Positions 6,459 through 14,198 of a DNA stretch of 35,976 bases are shown piece after piece. The translations under genes and the position numbers were made by a program. Where the stretch lies: contig JAFXBC010000041.1 of assembly GCA_017516825.1 (NCBI GenBank), positions 1 through 35,976 of the forward strand, read 5' to 3'. The notes below the pieces were generated by a model. The model made no database searches. It was not told the DNA's origin and was given only the letters and a program-made list of their open reading frames with translations. Numbering within the stretch: the first letter of the stretch is position 1; every line of letters begins with the position of its first letter. This DNA is from Clostridia bacterium (GTDB lineage Bacteria > Bacillota > Clostridia > Oscillospirales > CAG-382).

Positions 6459-8522
6459 TTATGAAAACAGATCGGCAAAGAAGCGGAAGACGGCAGGACT
6501 TTGATGATAGATACTGTCCCGCTCGTTGGCAAACAGCAGGAAGAAGGCTACCAGCGCGGTAAGGGCCAGGATGGCGAAGGCAAGCAGGAAGATGCGATAA
6601 GAGGAGCTGTCCGACAGGCGTTCGTTGGCTTTGCCCTGCAATTCCGCAAGCACCAGAAGCCCCAACAGGATCAGGGGGAACAGGATGTCCGACAGGTAAC
6701 GGATATTCACGCCGCCCAGGCACAGGTTGGCGAAGGCCACTGCGAAGGGCAGCAGGAGGAGCAGCAGGTAGGTGGCTTTCTTCACCGGCTGTTTTTTGGT
6801 GGTGAGGGTTTGGCCACAGCCCATCCAGGCAAGGGGGAACATCAGAGCGCCCACGCTTCCCACGGAATAGAAGTAGGTGCCGTAGCTGTCCAGGGCCAGG
6901 TGGGCGGGACGGAGGTACGGGAACAGACCGTTGATCTGCGGGAACTGCAAGAAATAGTGGAAGAAGGTCTCTCCCAACAGGGCGAAGGAAAGCTTGTTGT
7001 AGGAAATATCGCTGAAGGTGAGCTGGTAGGTGGCGCCGAACTCGAAAGGAGAATCGAAGCGGACAGCATTATACCACAGCACGGGAATCACCGCCAAAAG
7101 CAAGGGGAGGAGGAAGGAGGCGGCGTCGATGAGTTTTTTGGAAATTGCTCTCCCCTTTTCTGCCAGCACGGCGAGAAAGGGCGGGATGAGGACGGCGGCG
7201 TACAGCACCACCGTGGGGCGGGAGGCCAGGGTGACGGCCAGGGTGATCCCCGACAGGGCGAACAGCACTCTCCGCCACAGGAAATGTTCACAGCACAAAG
7301 CGGCAAAGGCCAGGAAGGCCGTCAAGGCGCAGAAGGAGATGCCGCAAGCCACCGCCAGGTAATACATATCCGCACACAAGGCGATCATGGGCAGTAAAGA
7401 GCCCAAAAGCAGTACGGGGTAGCCGATGCACAGGATCAGCAGGGGGACGCGGAGCTTGAAATAGCGGATCATCTTCAGAAGCAATCCGAAGAAGGCTGCC
7501 GCGCCGATGATGCAGGTGAAAAGCACCGTCAGGGTGGCATTGGGAACGTAGCCCGTAAGGAAATACACCGGGAACATGAACAGCAAAACCGGGGCGATGC
7601 CGAAGTAGCAATAGAAATTACCGTCGTAGTAGGCTCTGTCCCAGGTGCCGTTGAAGATCCCGTGGCCGTTTTGGGTATAGACCTCCTTGCGCTGGGTATA
7701 GTCGTAGGGATTCTCCATGGATTCCAGGATGGAGGTATCGAAGTCCACGTCGATCTCCGTTTTGCCCTGCATCAGGGCATGGAAAAGCTGTTCGTAGGCG
7801 TTCAGATACCGGGTATCCTCGAAGGGGTATTTCTGCCCCCCTGCACCGAAGACACCGCAGAGGGAAAAGGCGATGATGCAAACCATCAAAACGGCGGTGA
7901 GGACGTTGGTGTGGTGAAAGTTGTTTCGGTCGTAAGTCACCTTCCAAAGGCGGAAGCGCCATACCAGCCACAGCCCCAGGATCAGAAGGAAGACCAGGCT
8001 CACCCGCAGGATGGAAAAGCGGGTAGGCGGGGTTTGGTTGAGAGATACGGCGGTGAGCAGAGCGCCTGCGCCGTCGTTTAAGGTGATGCGGAGGGCCTGC
8101 ACCTTGCCGAAGGAGCGGATGCGGAAGTAGGCGGTCTCGTCGGTGTAGACGTCCAGATCCACGTAGGTGCGGTAAGCGTTTCGGTTGGCTTCGTCGGAGG
8201 TGGAGACGGTGACGTTCAATACCTGCAGGTCGACGCTTTCAAGGGTGACGGCGACGTTGATGATCTCCTCCCCCACATCAAGGAAGGTGACGGAAGCGCC
8301 GGATTGCAATTGGATCTCCCCTGCTTCGTTGCGGGTGGCCTTCCCCCGGAGGGAGGCTTGGTTCAGGTCAAGAGCGGTTTCCCTGAAGTCGGCGGTCTCA
8401 AAGCGAAGGCTATTGGAAACAAAATACTCCCCAAGGCACAGCAAAGCAAGCACTAAGGCGAAGGCCAAAACGTGCTTGATGGGTGCGGTCTTCAGTTTTT
8501 GAAAAATGGCTTTGAAGTGCAT
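6459..8522 (-). CDS. Large polytopic membrane protein, possibly GT-C-type glycosyltransferase
   Basis: A 687-residue integral membrane protein. The first membrane segment (about residues 16-36) is followed by an extracytoplasmic beta-rich domain of about 130 residues, a second segment near 170-190, and then about ten more hydrophobic segments to the C-terminus. The segment after the third helix (acidic DVDFDTS and then WDRAYYDGNFYCYFG) lies in the first large loop of the polytopic part, where GT-C glycosyltransferases often carry catalytic acidic residues. That resemblance is weak and I do not assign a reaction. The start at 8522 is chosen because an upstream start would lie in the promoter -10. 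It is the first gene of a two-gene operon with the EEP protein. Confidence 0.8.
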   Translation of the reverse strand: MHFKAIFQKLKTAPIKHVLAFALVLALLCLGEYFVSNSLRFETADFRETALDLNQASLRGKATRNEAGEIQLQSGASVTFLDVGEEIINVAVTLESVDLQVLNVTVSTSDEANRNAYRTYVDLDVYTDETAYFRIRSFGKVQALRITLNDGAGALLTAVSLNQTPPTRFSILRVSLVFLLILGLWLVWRFRLWKVTYDRNNFHHTNVLTAVLMVCIIAFSLCGVFGAGGQKYPFEDTRYLNAYEQLFHALMQGKTEIDVDFDTSILESMENPYDYTQRKEVYTQNGHGIFNGTWDRAYYDGNFYCYFGIAPVLLFMFPVYFLTGYVPNATLTVLFTCIIGAAAFFGLLLKMIRYFKLRVPLLILCIGYPVLLLGSLLPMIALCADMYYLAVACGISFCALTAFLAFAALCCEHFLWRRVLFALSGITLAVTLASRPTVVLYAAVLIPPFLAVLAEKGRAISKKLIDAASFLLPLLLAVIPVLWYNAVRFDSPFEFGATYQLTFSDISYNKLSFALLGETFFHYFLQFPQINGLFPYLRPAHLALDSYGTYFYSVGSVGALMFPLAWMGCGQTLTTKKQPVKKATYLLLLLLPFAVAFANLCLGGVNIRYLSDILFPLILLGLLVLAELQGKANERLSDSSSYRIFLLAFAILALTALVAFFLLFANERDSIYHQSPAVFRFFADLFS

Positions 8523-8553
8523 GGAAATCGGACTCCCGTTGGTTCTTTGCTTC

Positions 8554-8582
8554 ATTATAACAGCCGAGGGAGGAAAAAGCAA
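8554..8582 (-). promoter_or_regulatory. Sigma-A promoter of the membrane protein-EEP operon
   Basis: On the minus strand TTGCTT (8582-8577), a 17-bp spacer and TATAAT (8559-8554). The -35 hexamer sits immediately after the terminator of nfnB. Confidence 0.75.
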
Positions 8583-8614
8583 GGGTTTCCCACCAAAAAG
8601 GCGGAAAACCCTTT
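8576..8614 (-). terminator. Intrinsic terminator of nfnAB
   Basis: On the minus strand AAGGGTTT (8613-8606) and AAACCCTT (8588-8581) form the outer stem, with additional inner GC pairs interrupted by mismatches and a T-rich loop, followed by GCTTTTT. It starts about 11 nt after the nfnB stop. Confidence 0.75.
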
Positions 8615-8624
8615 GTGAACAGCA

Positions 8625-10040
8625 TTATTCCCCGCAGATGGCCTCGTGGATGGCTTTGGCGGCAACCTTGCCTGCGCCCATGGCGGAGATCACGGTGGCG
8701 GCGCCTGTGACGGCGTCTCCTCCTGCGTAGACCTTGTCACGGGAGGTCTTGCCCGTGGTGTCCTCCACGATGATGCCGCCCCGGGAATTGACGTTCAAGC
8801 CCTCGGTGGTATCCTTGATCAGGGGGTTGGGAGAGGTGCCCACGGCGATGATCACCGTATCCACGTCCAGGATGAACTCGCTGTTCGGGATGGCCACGGG
8901 GCGACGTCTTCCCTTTTCGTCCGGCTCGCCAAGCTCCATGCGGATGCACTTCATGCCGGAGACGAAGCCGTTTTTGGGGTCACGGGGGTCATCGGGATTT
9001 TGGTAGCCGATGATCTCCGTGGGGTTGGTGAGAAGCAGGAACTTGACGCCCTCTTCCTCGGCGTGCTCCACCTCTTCCCGACGGGCGGGAAGCTCCTGCA
9101 TGGAACGGCGATACACGATGTAGACCTCGTCGGCACCCAGACGAAGGGCGGTTCTTGCGGCATCCATAGCCACGTTGCCGCCGCCCACCACGGCCACCCT
9201 GCCCCCCTTCATAATGGGGGTATCGGGAGAGGTAAGGTAAGCCTTCATCAAATTGGAGCGGGTAAGATATTCGTTGGCGGAGTAGACGCCCTTGCAGGCT
9301 TCTCCGGGGATGTTCATAAAGTTGGGCAGTCCCGCACCGGAGGCCACGTAGACGGCCTCAAAACCGTCCTCAAAAAGCTCGTCGATGGTGAGGGTCTTGC
9401 CGATGACCACGTTGGTCTGCATTTCCACGCCCAGGGCCTTCAGGGTGTCTACTTCTTTCTTCACGATCTCCTTGGGGAGACGGAACTCGGGGATGCCGTA
9501 CACCAGCACGCCTCCTGCAGTATGCAGAGCCTCGAACACGGTGACGGAGTAGCCCTTCTTTGCCAGGTCCCCCGCACAGGTTAAGCCGGAGGGGCCGGAG
9601 CCTACCACGGCAACCTTATGGCCGTTGGGGGCGGGGCGGTTCACTTCCCCGGAGGCGTAGGTATTGTGCCAATCGGCAACAAAGCGTTCCAATCTGCCGA
9701 TGCCCACAGGCTCCCCCTTGATGCCGCGGACGCATTTCGCCTCGCATTGGGTCTCCTGGGGGCAAACTCTGCCGCAGACGGCGGGGAGAGAGGAGCTTTG
9801 GCTGATGATCCGGTAGGCACCCTCGAAGTCCCCTTCCTTGATCTTGGAAATAAAGGCGGGGATATGGATGTTTACCGGACAGCCCGTGACACAGGGCATA
9901 TGCTTGCAGTTCAGGCAACGGTTGGCCTCGTCGATGGCGGCTTCTTCGGTATAGCCCAAAGCCACCTCTAAAAAGTTATGGGCACGAACCTCCGCTGCCT
10001 GGCTGGGCATGGGGTTCTTTTTGGGATTCATATTTGCCAT
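8625..10040 (-). CDS. nfnB: NADPH-binding large subunit of NfnAB / GltD-like oxidoreductase
   Basis: A 471-residue flavoprotein related to the small subunit of glutamate synthase. The N-terminal domain has two [4Fe-4S] Cys groups: Cys42, 45, 50, 54 (CLNCKHMPCVTGCP) and Cys89, 93, 99, 103. A first Rossmann motif VVGSGPSG (about 149-156) binds FAD and a second, VVGGGNVAMDAA (about 285-296), binds NADPH, followed by the YRRS segment. With NfnA directly upstream, the likely complex is the cytosolic NADH-dependent reduced ferredoxin:NADP+ oxidoreductase, which couples electron bifurcation to NADPH balance. It is often annotated gltA; no large glutamate synthase subunit is present here. GGAG lies about 10 nt before the start, inside the end of nfnA. 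Confidence 0.9.
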   Translation of the reverse strand: MANMNPKKNPMPSQAAEVRAHNFLEVALGYTEEAAIDEANRCLNCKHMPCVTGCPVNIHIPAFISKIKEGDFEGAYRIISQSSSLPAVCGRVCPQETQCEAKCVRGIKGEPVGIGRLERFVADWHNTYASGEVNRPAPNGHKVAVVGSGPSGLTCAGDLAKKGYSVTVFEALHTAGGVLVYGIPEFRLPKEIVKKEVDTLKALGVEMQTNVVIGKTLTIDELFEDGFEAVYVASGAGLPNFMNIPGEACKGVYSANEYLTRSNLMKAYLTSPDTPIMKGGRVAVVGGGNVAMDAARTALRLGADEVYIVYRRSMQELPARREEVEHAEEEGVKFLLLTNPTEIIGYQNPDDPRDPKNGFVSGMKCIRMELGEPDEKGRRRPVAIPNSEFILDVDTVIIAVGTSPNPLIKDTTEGLNVNSRGGIIVEDTTGKTSRDKVYAGGDAVTGAATVISAMGAGKVAAKAIHEAICGE

Positions 10041-10042
10041 GG

Positions 10043-10894
10043 TCAGTTGTCTCCTTTGAAGAGATTGCAGGTGTCCTCGTGCTTCTTACGCTCGAAGGGA
10101 AAATACATTCTGCTACGGGACATGGCTTCATCGAAGTCCACCTCATAGCCGTTGAAGTCGGGGCCGTCCACGCAGGCGAATTTGGTGATCCGCTTGCCCT
10201 CCTGCACCAGGGTCAAACGGCAACCGCCGCACATTCCCGTGCCGTCGATCATGATGGGGTTCATGGACACGGTACAGGGGATCCCCGTGGGACGGGCGGC
10301 CTCCACCACGAATTTCATCATGATCAGCGGGCCGATGGTGATGATCTCGTCGAAGGTCTCCCCTGCGGAAAACATCTCGTTCAAGGGAACGCACACGTTA
10401 CCCTTTCTGCCGTAGGAGCCGTCGTCGGTCATGACGGTGAGGGTCTTGGAAACGGCGCGGAATTCCTCCTCCAAGATCAGCAGATCCTTGGAGCGGAAGC
10501 CGATGACGGAGGTGACCTCGGCGCCCATCTCATGGAGCGCTTGGGCTACCGGCAGGGCGATGGCACAGCCTACGCCGCCGCCAACGATGCACACCTTCTT
10601 TTTCCCCTCCAAGTCGGTGGGTCTGCCCAGGGGGCCCACGAAATCGGAGATAAACTCTCCTTGATTTTTGCGGTTCAATTTCTCGGTGGTGGCGCCTACG
10701 ATCTGGAAAATGATGCGGACGGTGCCTGCCTCACGGTCGTAGCCTGCCACGGTGAGGGGGATGCGCTCCCCTTCCTCGTCCACCCGGAGGATGATGAACT
10801 GCCCTGCCTTTGCCTTGCGGGCCACCAGGGGGGCGTGGATATCCATCAGGGTGACGGTGGGATTCAGGCTTCTTTTATGGATGATCTGATACAT
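10043..10894 (-). CDS. nfnA: NADH-binding small subunit of NfnAB (PyrK/SudB-like)
   Basis: A 283-residue ferredoxin-NADP reductase-fold protein. The N-terminal half holds an FAD-binding barrel, VCIVGGGVGCAIALP (101-115) is the NAD-binding start, and the C-terminus has an iron-sulfur segment with Asp217, Cys222, Cys225 and Cys241. In characterised NfnA the [2Fe-2S] cluster has one Asp and three Cys ligands, and this pattern fits. Together with nfnB, two bases downstream, it forms an electron-bifurcating transhydrogenase. PyrK and SudB share the fold, but neither pyrD nor other pyrimidine genes are nearby. GGAG lies 8 nt before the start. A near-perfect sigma-A promoter precedes it. Confidence 0.9.
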   Translation of the reverse strand: MYQIIHKRSLNPTVTLMDIHAPLVARKAKAGQFIILRVDEEGERIPLTVAGYDREAGTVRIIFQIVGATTEKLNRKNQGEFISDFVGPLGRPTDLEGKKKVCIVGGGVGCAIALPVAQALHEMGAEVTSVIGFRSKDLLILEEEFRAVSKTLTVMTDDGSYGRKGNVCVPLNEMFSAGETFDEIITIGPLIMMKFVVEAARPTGIPCTVSMNPIMIDGTGMCGGCRLTLVQEGKRITKFACVDGPDFNGYEVDFDEAMSRSRMYFPFERKKHEDTCNLFKGDN

Positions 10895-10929
10895 AACAAA
10901 ACTCCAAAAAACAAAAAATCGGATGGTCT

Positions 10930-10958
10930 ATTATATGTTATTCTTTTCGTCTTGTCAA
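10930..10958 (-). promoter_or_regulatory. Consensus sigma-A promoter of nfnAB
   Basis: On the minus strand TTGACA (10958-10953), exactly 17 bp, then TATAAT (10935-10930): a full match to both hexamers. The start codon lies 35 nt downstream of the -10. Strong constitutive expression is expected. Confidence 0.9.
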
Positions 10959-11052
10959 GTTTTTTTGAAATTTATTAGGGCGTGAAATTGCAAATTTTTA
11001 CGTTATTTCCATTTTTTAGACTCACTTTTGCAAAAAACGACGGGGACGAATG

Positions 11053-11082
11053 GCATAACGGGGCGGGGAGGTTGCATAGGAT
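11053..11082 (+). promoter_or_regulatory. Possible sigma-E promoter of spoIVA
   Basis: GCATAA (11053) and CATAGGAT (11075-11082) resemble the sigma-E -35 (xxATATT) and -10 (CATACAxT) elements with a spacer near 14-16 bp depending on how the -35 is framed. spoIVA is a sigma-E gene in Bacillus, which is part of the reason for looking here; the match itself is only moderate. Confidence 0.35.
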
Positions 11083-11119
11083 GGAATGCAAAAAAGTTTT
11101 TCGGAAAGGATATCACCCT

Positions 11120-12598
11120 ATGGCGGAACATTCCATTTATAAAGACATTGCCGAACGGACGGGGGGCGACATTTACATCGGTGTCGTGGGGCCTGTGCGA
11201 ACGGGAAAATCCACCTTGATCAAGAAATTCATGGAGCATCTGATCCTGCCTGGGATCCCGGGGGAGCATATGCGGGAGCGTGCCAAGGACGAGATGCCCC
11301 AATCCGGCTCGGGGCGGACGGTGATGACCACGGAGCCCAAGTTCATTCCCGAGGAGGCGGCGGAGGTACATCCCGACGAGAAAACGGTCTGCCGCGTGAA
11401 GCTTATCGACTGCGTGGGGTACATCGTCCCCGGGGTGATGGGACATTTAGAGGAGGGGCAGCCCCGCATGGTGATGACCCCTTGGTCCGCGGAGCCCCTG
11501 CCCTTTGAGACGGCGGCGGAGATGGGAACGGAGAAGGTGATCAAGGAGCACGCCACCATCGGCATCGTAGTGACCACCGACGGAAGCATCGGAGAGATCC
11601 CCAGAGAGAATTATACGGAGGCAGAGGAGAGGGTCGTCGGGGAGCTGAAGGCGCTGAAAAAGCCTTTTGCCGTGGTGATGAACAGCCGTATGCCAAATGC
11701 GCCCGAGGTTCTGGCCTTGTGCTCCGAGCTGGAGGACGGCTACGGCGTGCCCGTGATCCCCATGAACTGCCTGGAGATGGGGGAACGGGAGATCCTGGAC
11801 GTTTTGCGAAACGTGCTTTACGAGTTCCCCTTGCGGGAGGTACGGGTACAGCTCCCCTGCTGGCTGGATCTGCCGGGAGGAGCGGAGGCACTGAAAAAAT
11901 CCTTGCTGGGAGATCTTGCAAACGGGATCGGCTCTCTGGAAAAGATGGGCTCCGTGAGACGGGTGTTCGACGGGGTGTCCTTGGCGGAGGGAGACGGAAT
12001 CGCCAAGGTTCACGGCGTTTACCCGGGGAACGGCAGTGCCACGGTGGAGGTACGGGTTCCCGAGACGGTGTTCTTCCGTATCTTGGGGGAACAATGCGGG
12101 TATGAGATCGGAGACGAGGGGGAGCTTCTGGAGATCATGACGGAGCTTTCCGCGGCCAAGAAGAAATACGACAAGGTGGCTTCCGCCATGGAGGACGTGA
12201 TGGAGACCGGGTACGGCATCGTCATGCCCACGGTGGAGGATATGCGGTTGGAGGAGCCCGAGATCGTGAAGCAGCCCGGGGGATACGGGGTAAAGCTGAA
12301 GGCTTCCGCACCCTCCATCCATTTGATGAAGGCGGATATTCAGACGGAGGTCAGCCCCATGGTGGGGACGGAAAGTCAATCGGAGGAGCTGGTGCGGTTT
12401 TTGCTGAAGGAATTTGAAGCCGATCCGGGGGCCATCTGGAACTCCAATATGTTCGGGAAATCCTTGCACGAATTGGTGAGCGAGGGATTGACGGGCAAGC
12501 TGGCTCACATGCCCAAGGAGGCCAGAGAGAAGATCACGGGGACCATCGGGCGTATCATCAACGAAGGAAGCGGCGGGTTGATCTGCATTTTGTTATGA
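11120..12598 (+). CDS. spoIVA: Stage IV sporulation protein A, coat morphogenetic ATPase
   Basis: A 492-residue protein, the same length as Bacillus subtilis SpoIVA. It is an ATP-hydrolysing cytoskeletal protein that polymerises around the forespore and anchors the spore coat. The Walker A motif GPVRTGKST is at 24-32, a Walker B-like DCVGY follows, and the C-terminus ends SGGLICILL as in the Bacillus protein. The N-terminus (YKDIAERTGGDIY) is also typical. An upstream in-frame start would add 46 residues with no family similarity, whereas AAGGA lies 9 nt before the ATG at 11120. The stop overlaps the start of the PRC-barrel gene (ATGA). The gene marks the host as a spore former. Confidence 0.98.
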   Translation: MAEHSIYKDIAERTGGDIYIGVVGPVRTGKSTLIKKFMEHLILPGIPGEHMRERAKDEMPQSGSGRTVMTTEPKFIPEEAAEVHPDEKTVCRVKLIDCVGYIVPGVMGHLEEGQPRMVMTPWSAEPLPFETAAEMGTEKVIKEHATIGIVVTTDGSIGEIPRENYTEAEERVVGELKALKKPFAVVMNSRMPNAPEVLALCSELEDGYGVPVIPMNCLEMGEREILDVLRNVLYEFPLREVRVQLPCWLDLPGGAEALKKSLLGDLANGIGSLEKMGSVRRVFDGVSLAEGDGIAKVHGVYPGNGSATVEVRVPETVFFRILGEQCGYEIGDEGELLEIMTELSAAKKKYDKVASAMEDVMETGYGIVMPTVEDMRLEEPEIVKQPGGYGVKLKASAPSIHLMKADIQTEVSPMVGTESQSEELVRFLLKEFEADPGAIWNSNMFGKSLHELVSEGLTGKLAHMPKEAREKITGTIGRIINEGSGGLICILL

Positions 12599-12888
12599 AA
12601 AAATTTCACACTTACTTTACCACGTTGAAGAACAAGGAGGTCGTGAACGTACGGGACGGGAGTGCCGTGGGGTGTATTTGCGATCTGGAGATCGATCCCT
12701 GCACGGGGCAGATCTTGCGGCTGATCCTGCCCGGGGAAGGGATCACGGGGTTCTTTTCTCCGAAGAAGCGGCTTTCCGTGCCCTGGCGGTGCGTGGAGCG
12801 TATTGGGGACGACGTGATCCTGGTGCGGCTGGAGCAGCTTCCCGAGGGGAAGAAGGATGAGAAGTGCGGGTGTGATGGGGAGAAGTGA
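12595..12888 (+). CDS. YlmC/YmxH-family PRC-barrel protein
   Basis: A 97-residue cytosolic protein with a PRC-barrel-like core: KNKEVVNVRDGSAVG, then DLEIDPCTGQI, LILPGEG, and VPWRCVERIGDDVILVRL. This pattern is typical of the small YlmC/YmxH sporulation-associated proteins of Firmicutes, whose biochemical role is poorly defined. The start codon overlaps the spoIVA stop codon, so the two are coupled and probably expressed together during sporulation. The tail (about 85-97) is Lys/Glu/Cys-rich and likely disordered. No clear terminator follows before the next promoter at 12977. Confidence 0.85.
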   Translation: MKKFHTYFTTLKNKEVVNVRDGSAVGCICDLEIDPCTGQILRLILPGEGITGFFSPKKRLSVPWRCVERIGDDVILVRLEQLPEGKKDEKCGCDGEK

Positions 12889-12976
12889 GGGGAACGGAAG
12901 CGGGATGTTGTCCCTTGGGAAACCCGTGTGCGAAAAATAAGGATAGGCGTATTGTAATAAACTCGCAACAAAACAA

Positions 12977-13005
12977 TTGACAAGTTGCAAAAATCATGCT
13001 ATACT
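12977..13005 (+). promoter_or_regulatory. Sigma-A promoter of the lipoprotein gene at 13115
   Basis: TTGACA (12977-12982), 17 bp, TATACT (13000-13005). Transcription should start near 13012, giving a leader of about 100 nt that contains the terminator hairpin at 13059. Confidence 0.85.
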
Positions 13006-13058
13006 TAACACAAGCAGGTACGAAGAAGTTTACTCCGCACCAACAAAAGAAAAAGATC

Positions 13059-13093
13059 GCCGTACTTGCCCAATGGGTGAGTACGGCTTTTTT
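13059..13093 (+). terminator. Leader terminator (attenuator candidate) before lipoprotein gene
   Basis: GCCGTAC (13059-13065) pairs with GTACGGC (13081-13087), extended inward by wobble pairs to CCC/GGG around an AAT loop, and followed by six Ts. It lies between the promoter at 12977 and the start codon at 13115, so any transcript from that promoter must pass it. I see no T-box, ribosomal-protein-type site or recognisable aptamer in the roughly 47 nt before it. Confidence 0.75.
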
Positions 13094-13114
13094 GCAAAAA
13101 AGGAGGATCGCAGG

Positions 13115-13963
13115 ATGTTCAAACAGTTCTTAATGGTATTGTTAGCCGGGATATTGTTGTGCGGATGTGCGGTGGAAGACTCGGGAATCGGCACCCAAGG
13201 TAAAGCAGAGAATGCCTTAGCTTTATACATGGAGGTCATCGGCGAGAATCGTCCCGTAGAGGCATTCTTAACTCCGGATTTCTCCGGCGGTGTTTCGGAC
13301 GTCCGTGTCACATTACGTACGAGAGACGTGGATCTTGAGCGTCTCGGAACAGATTTCGCCATCGAAGATGCGGAGATCTTACAGATTTATTACGGTTATT
13401 TATCCAACGGAAAATGGGTGGATATTCCCGCTGAAAACTACGATCTTCATTCCTTTGACCCGAAGAGAGATTCCAGTATCGAAGCGGCACAAGAGGACCA
13501 TATTGTGCGGATAGGAGACTATATTCTTTTAGCATTCGTCTCAAATATCTTTTTTGACGGAAAGCCTCCGTTTGTAACCATGGAAGACACACTTGGAACA
13601 AAAGAAAACACAATCAATCCCTATCAGCAGGAAAGCGATTACGAGAGATGCGGTTGGTTGTATGAAAATATGAGCGATTATGGGACGAGTAAGTTTTTCC
13701 CGGAGATCAATTTCGGGTTTGCAGAATGGCATTATCTCATTCTGGACAGTAAAAAGCTGACCGAGGATTACAGCATTACCATCAGTCTGTATTCCGATGC
13801 AGATTCAGAACCCTTTGCTTGCACAACCGTCACATACGAAGATCTCATGGCAATATTGGATCGCGAACGAAAACATAACAAGAACCGGGCGGAAAGCTCG
13901 GTTCTTTGTTATTTTGGAGGGAGTGAGGCGAAGTTGATTGAAAAGACAGTTCTTTGTTTATGA
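13115..13963 (+). CDS. Lipoprotein of unknown function
   Basis: A 282-residue predicted lipoprotein. The start at 13115 has AGGAGG 8 nt upstream and opens with a signal peptide (MFKQFLMVLLAGILL, lipobox LCGC, Cys18). The mature part is mixed alpha/beta with many acidic residues; I recognise no family. The last roughly 30 codons are encoded by an intrinsic terminator hairpin (13875-13915) and the sequence beyond it, which suggests that an ancestral stop codon near 13870 was lost and that the natural protein ended at about DRERKHN. The gene is monocistronic: its own promoter and leader terminator are upstream, and repeats follow. Confidence 0.7.
   Translation: MFKQFLMVLLAGILLCGCAVEDSGIGTQGKAENALALYMEVIGENRPVEAFLTPDFSGGVSDVRVTLRTRDVDLERLGTDFAIEDAEILQIYYGYLSNGKWVDIPAENYDLHSFDPKRDSSIEAAQEDHIVRIGDYILLAFVSNIFFDGKPPFVTMEDTLGTKENTINPYQQESDYERCGWLYENMSDYGTSKFFPEINFGFAEWHYLILDSKKLTEDYSITISLYSDADSEPFACTTVTYEDLMAILDRERKHNKNRAESSVLCYFGGSEAKLIEKTVLCL
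13875..13915 (+). terminator. Intrinsic terminator inside the 3' end of the lipoprotein reading frame
   Basis: ATAACAAGAACCGGGC (13875-13890) pairs with GCTCGGTTCTTTGTTAT (13896-13912) with one wobble and one bulged base, then TTTT. It is a strong hairpin but falls within the open frame that ends at 13963. Confidence 0.7.
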
Positions 13964-13989
13964 AAAGGTAGATCAGACTTTGAGGAGAC

Positions 13990-14098
13990 CCCTTCGACCT
14001 GCAAGCAGGTCTTGGTTTTGCTCCGAACGGTGCTATCGCACCTTTCTTCTACGCAAAACTTCGACTCGCCCTTCGGGCTCCCTCAGGGTGACATGATG
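13990..14098. repeat. Intergenic array of small hairpins
   Basis: Between the lipoprotein gene and the lysA 3' end lie GACCTGC-AA-GCAGGTC (13996-14011), GGTGC-TATC-GCACC (14029-14042), a GCCC-TTC-GGGC stem near 14068-14078 and CCCTCAGGG at 14080-14088. The stems are short, perfect and evenly scattered, with no coding potential. This looks like a degenerate dispersed repeat or a small non-autonomous element. No transposase or terminal inverted repeat is seen. Confidence 0.5.
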
Positions 14099-14125
14099 AG
14101 ACGGGATTGCTTTTTATGATCCTTT

Positions 14126-14186
14126 AGGGGAAAAGTTTTTTGGGGAGAGTTTGAGAGGACCTTTTTTTCAAAAAAGGTCCTCTCAT
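14126..14186. repeat. Long hairpin plus A/T-rich tail after lysA (3'-hairpin family copy 2)
   Basis: GAGAGGACCTTTTTT (14153-14167) pairs with its exact complement (14170-14184). It begins 14 nt after the lysA stop on the minus strand. The flank away from lysA (AAAAGTTTTTTGGGGAGAG) resembles the flanks of the copies at 17839 and 22694. Confidence 0.7.
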
Positions 14187-14198
14187 CATTATCACGTA

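Noticed and set aside
8625..10040. Glutamate synthase small subunit
   Set aside because: No large glutamate synthase gene is nearby, and the adjacent PyrK-like subunit with Asp/Cys iron-sulfur ligands points to NfnAB.
12889..12976. Gene or terminator after the PRC-barrel gene
   Set aside because: Only imperfect short repeats (for example GGGA with TCCC) were seen, without a U-run or an open frame with RBS.
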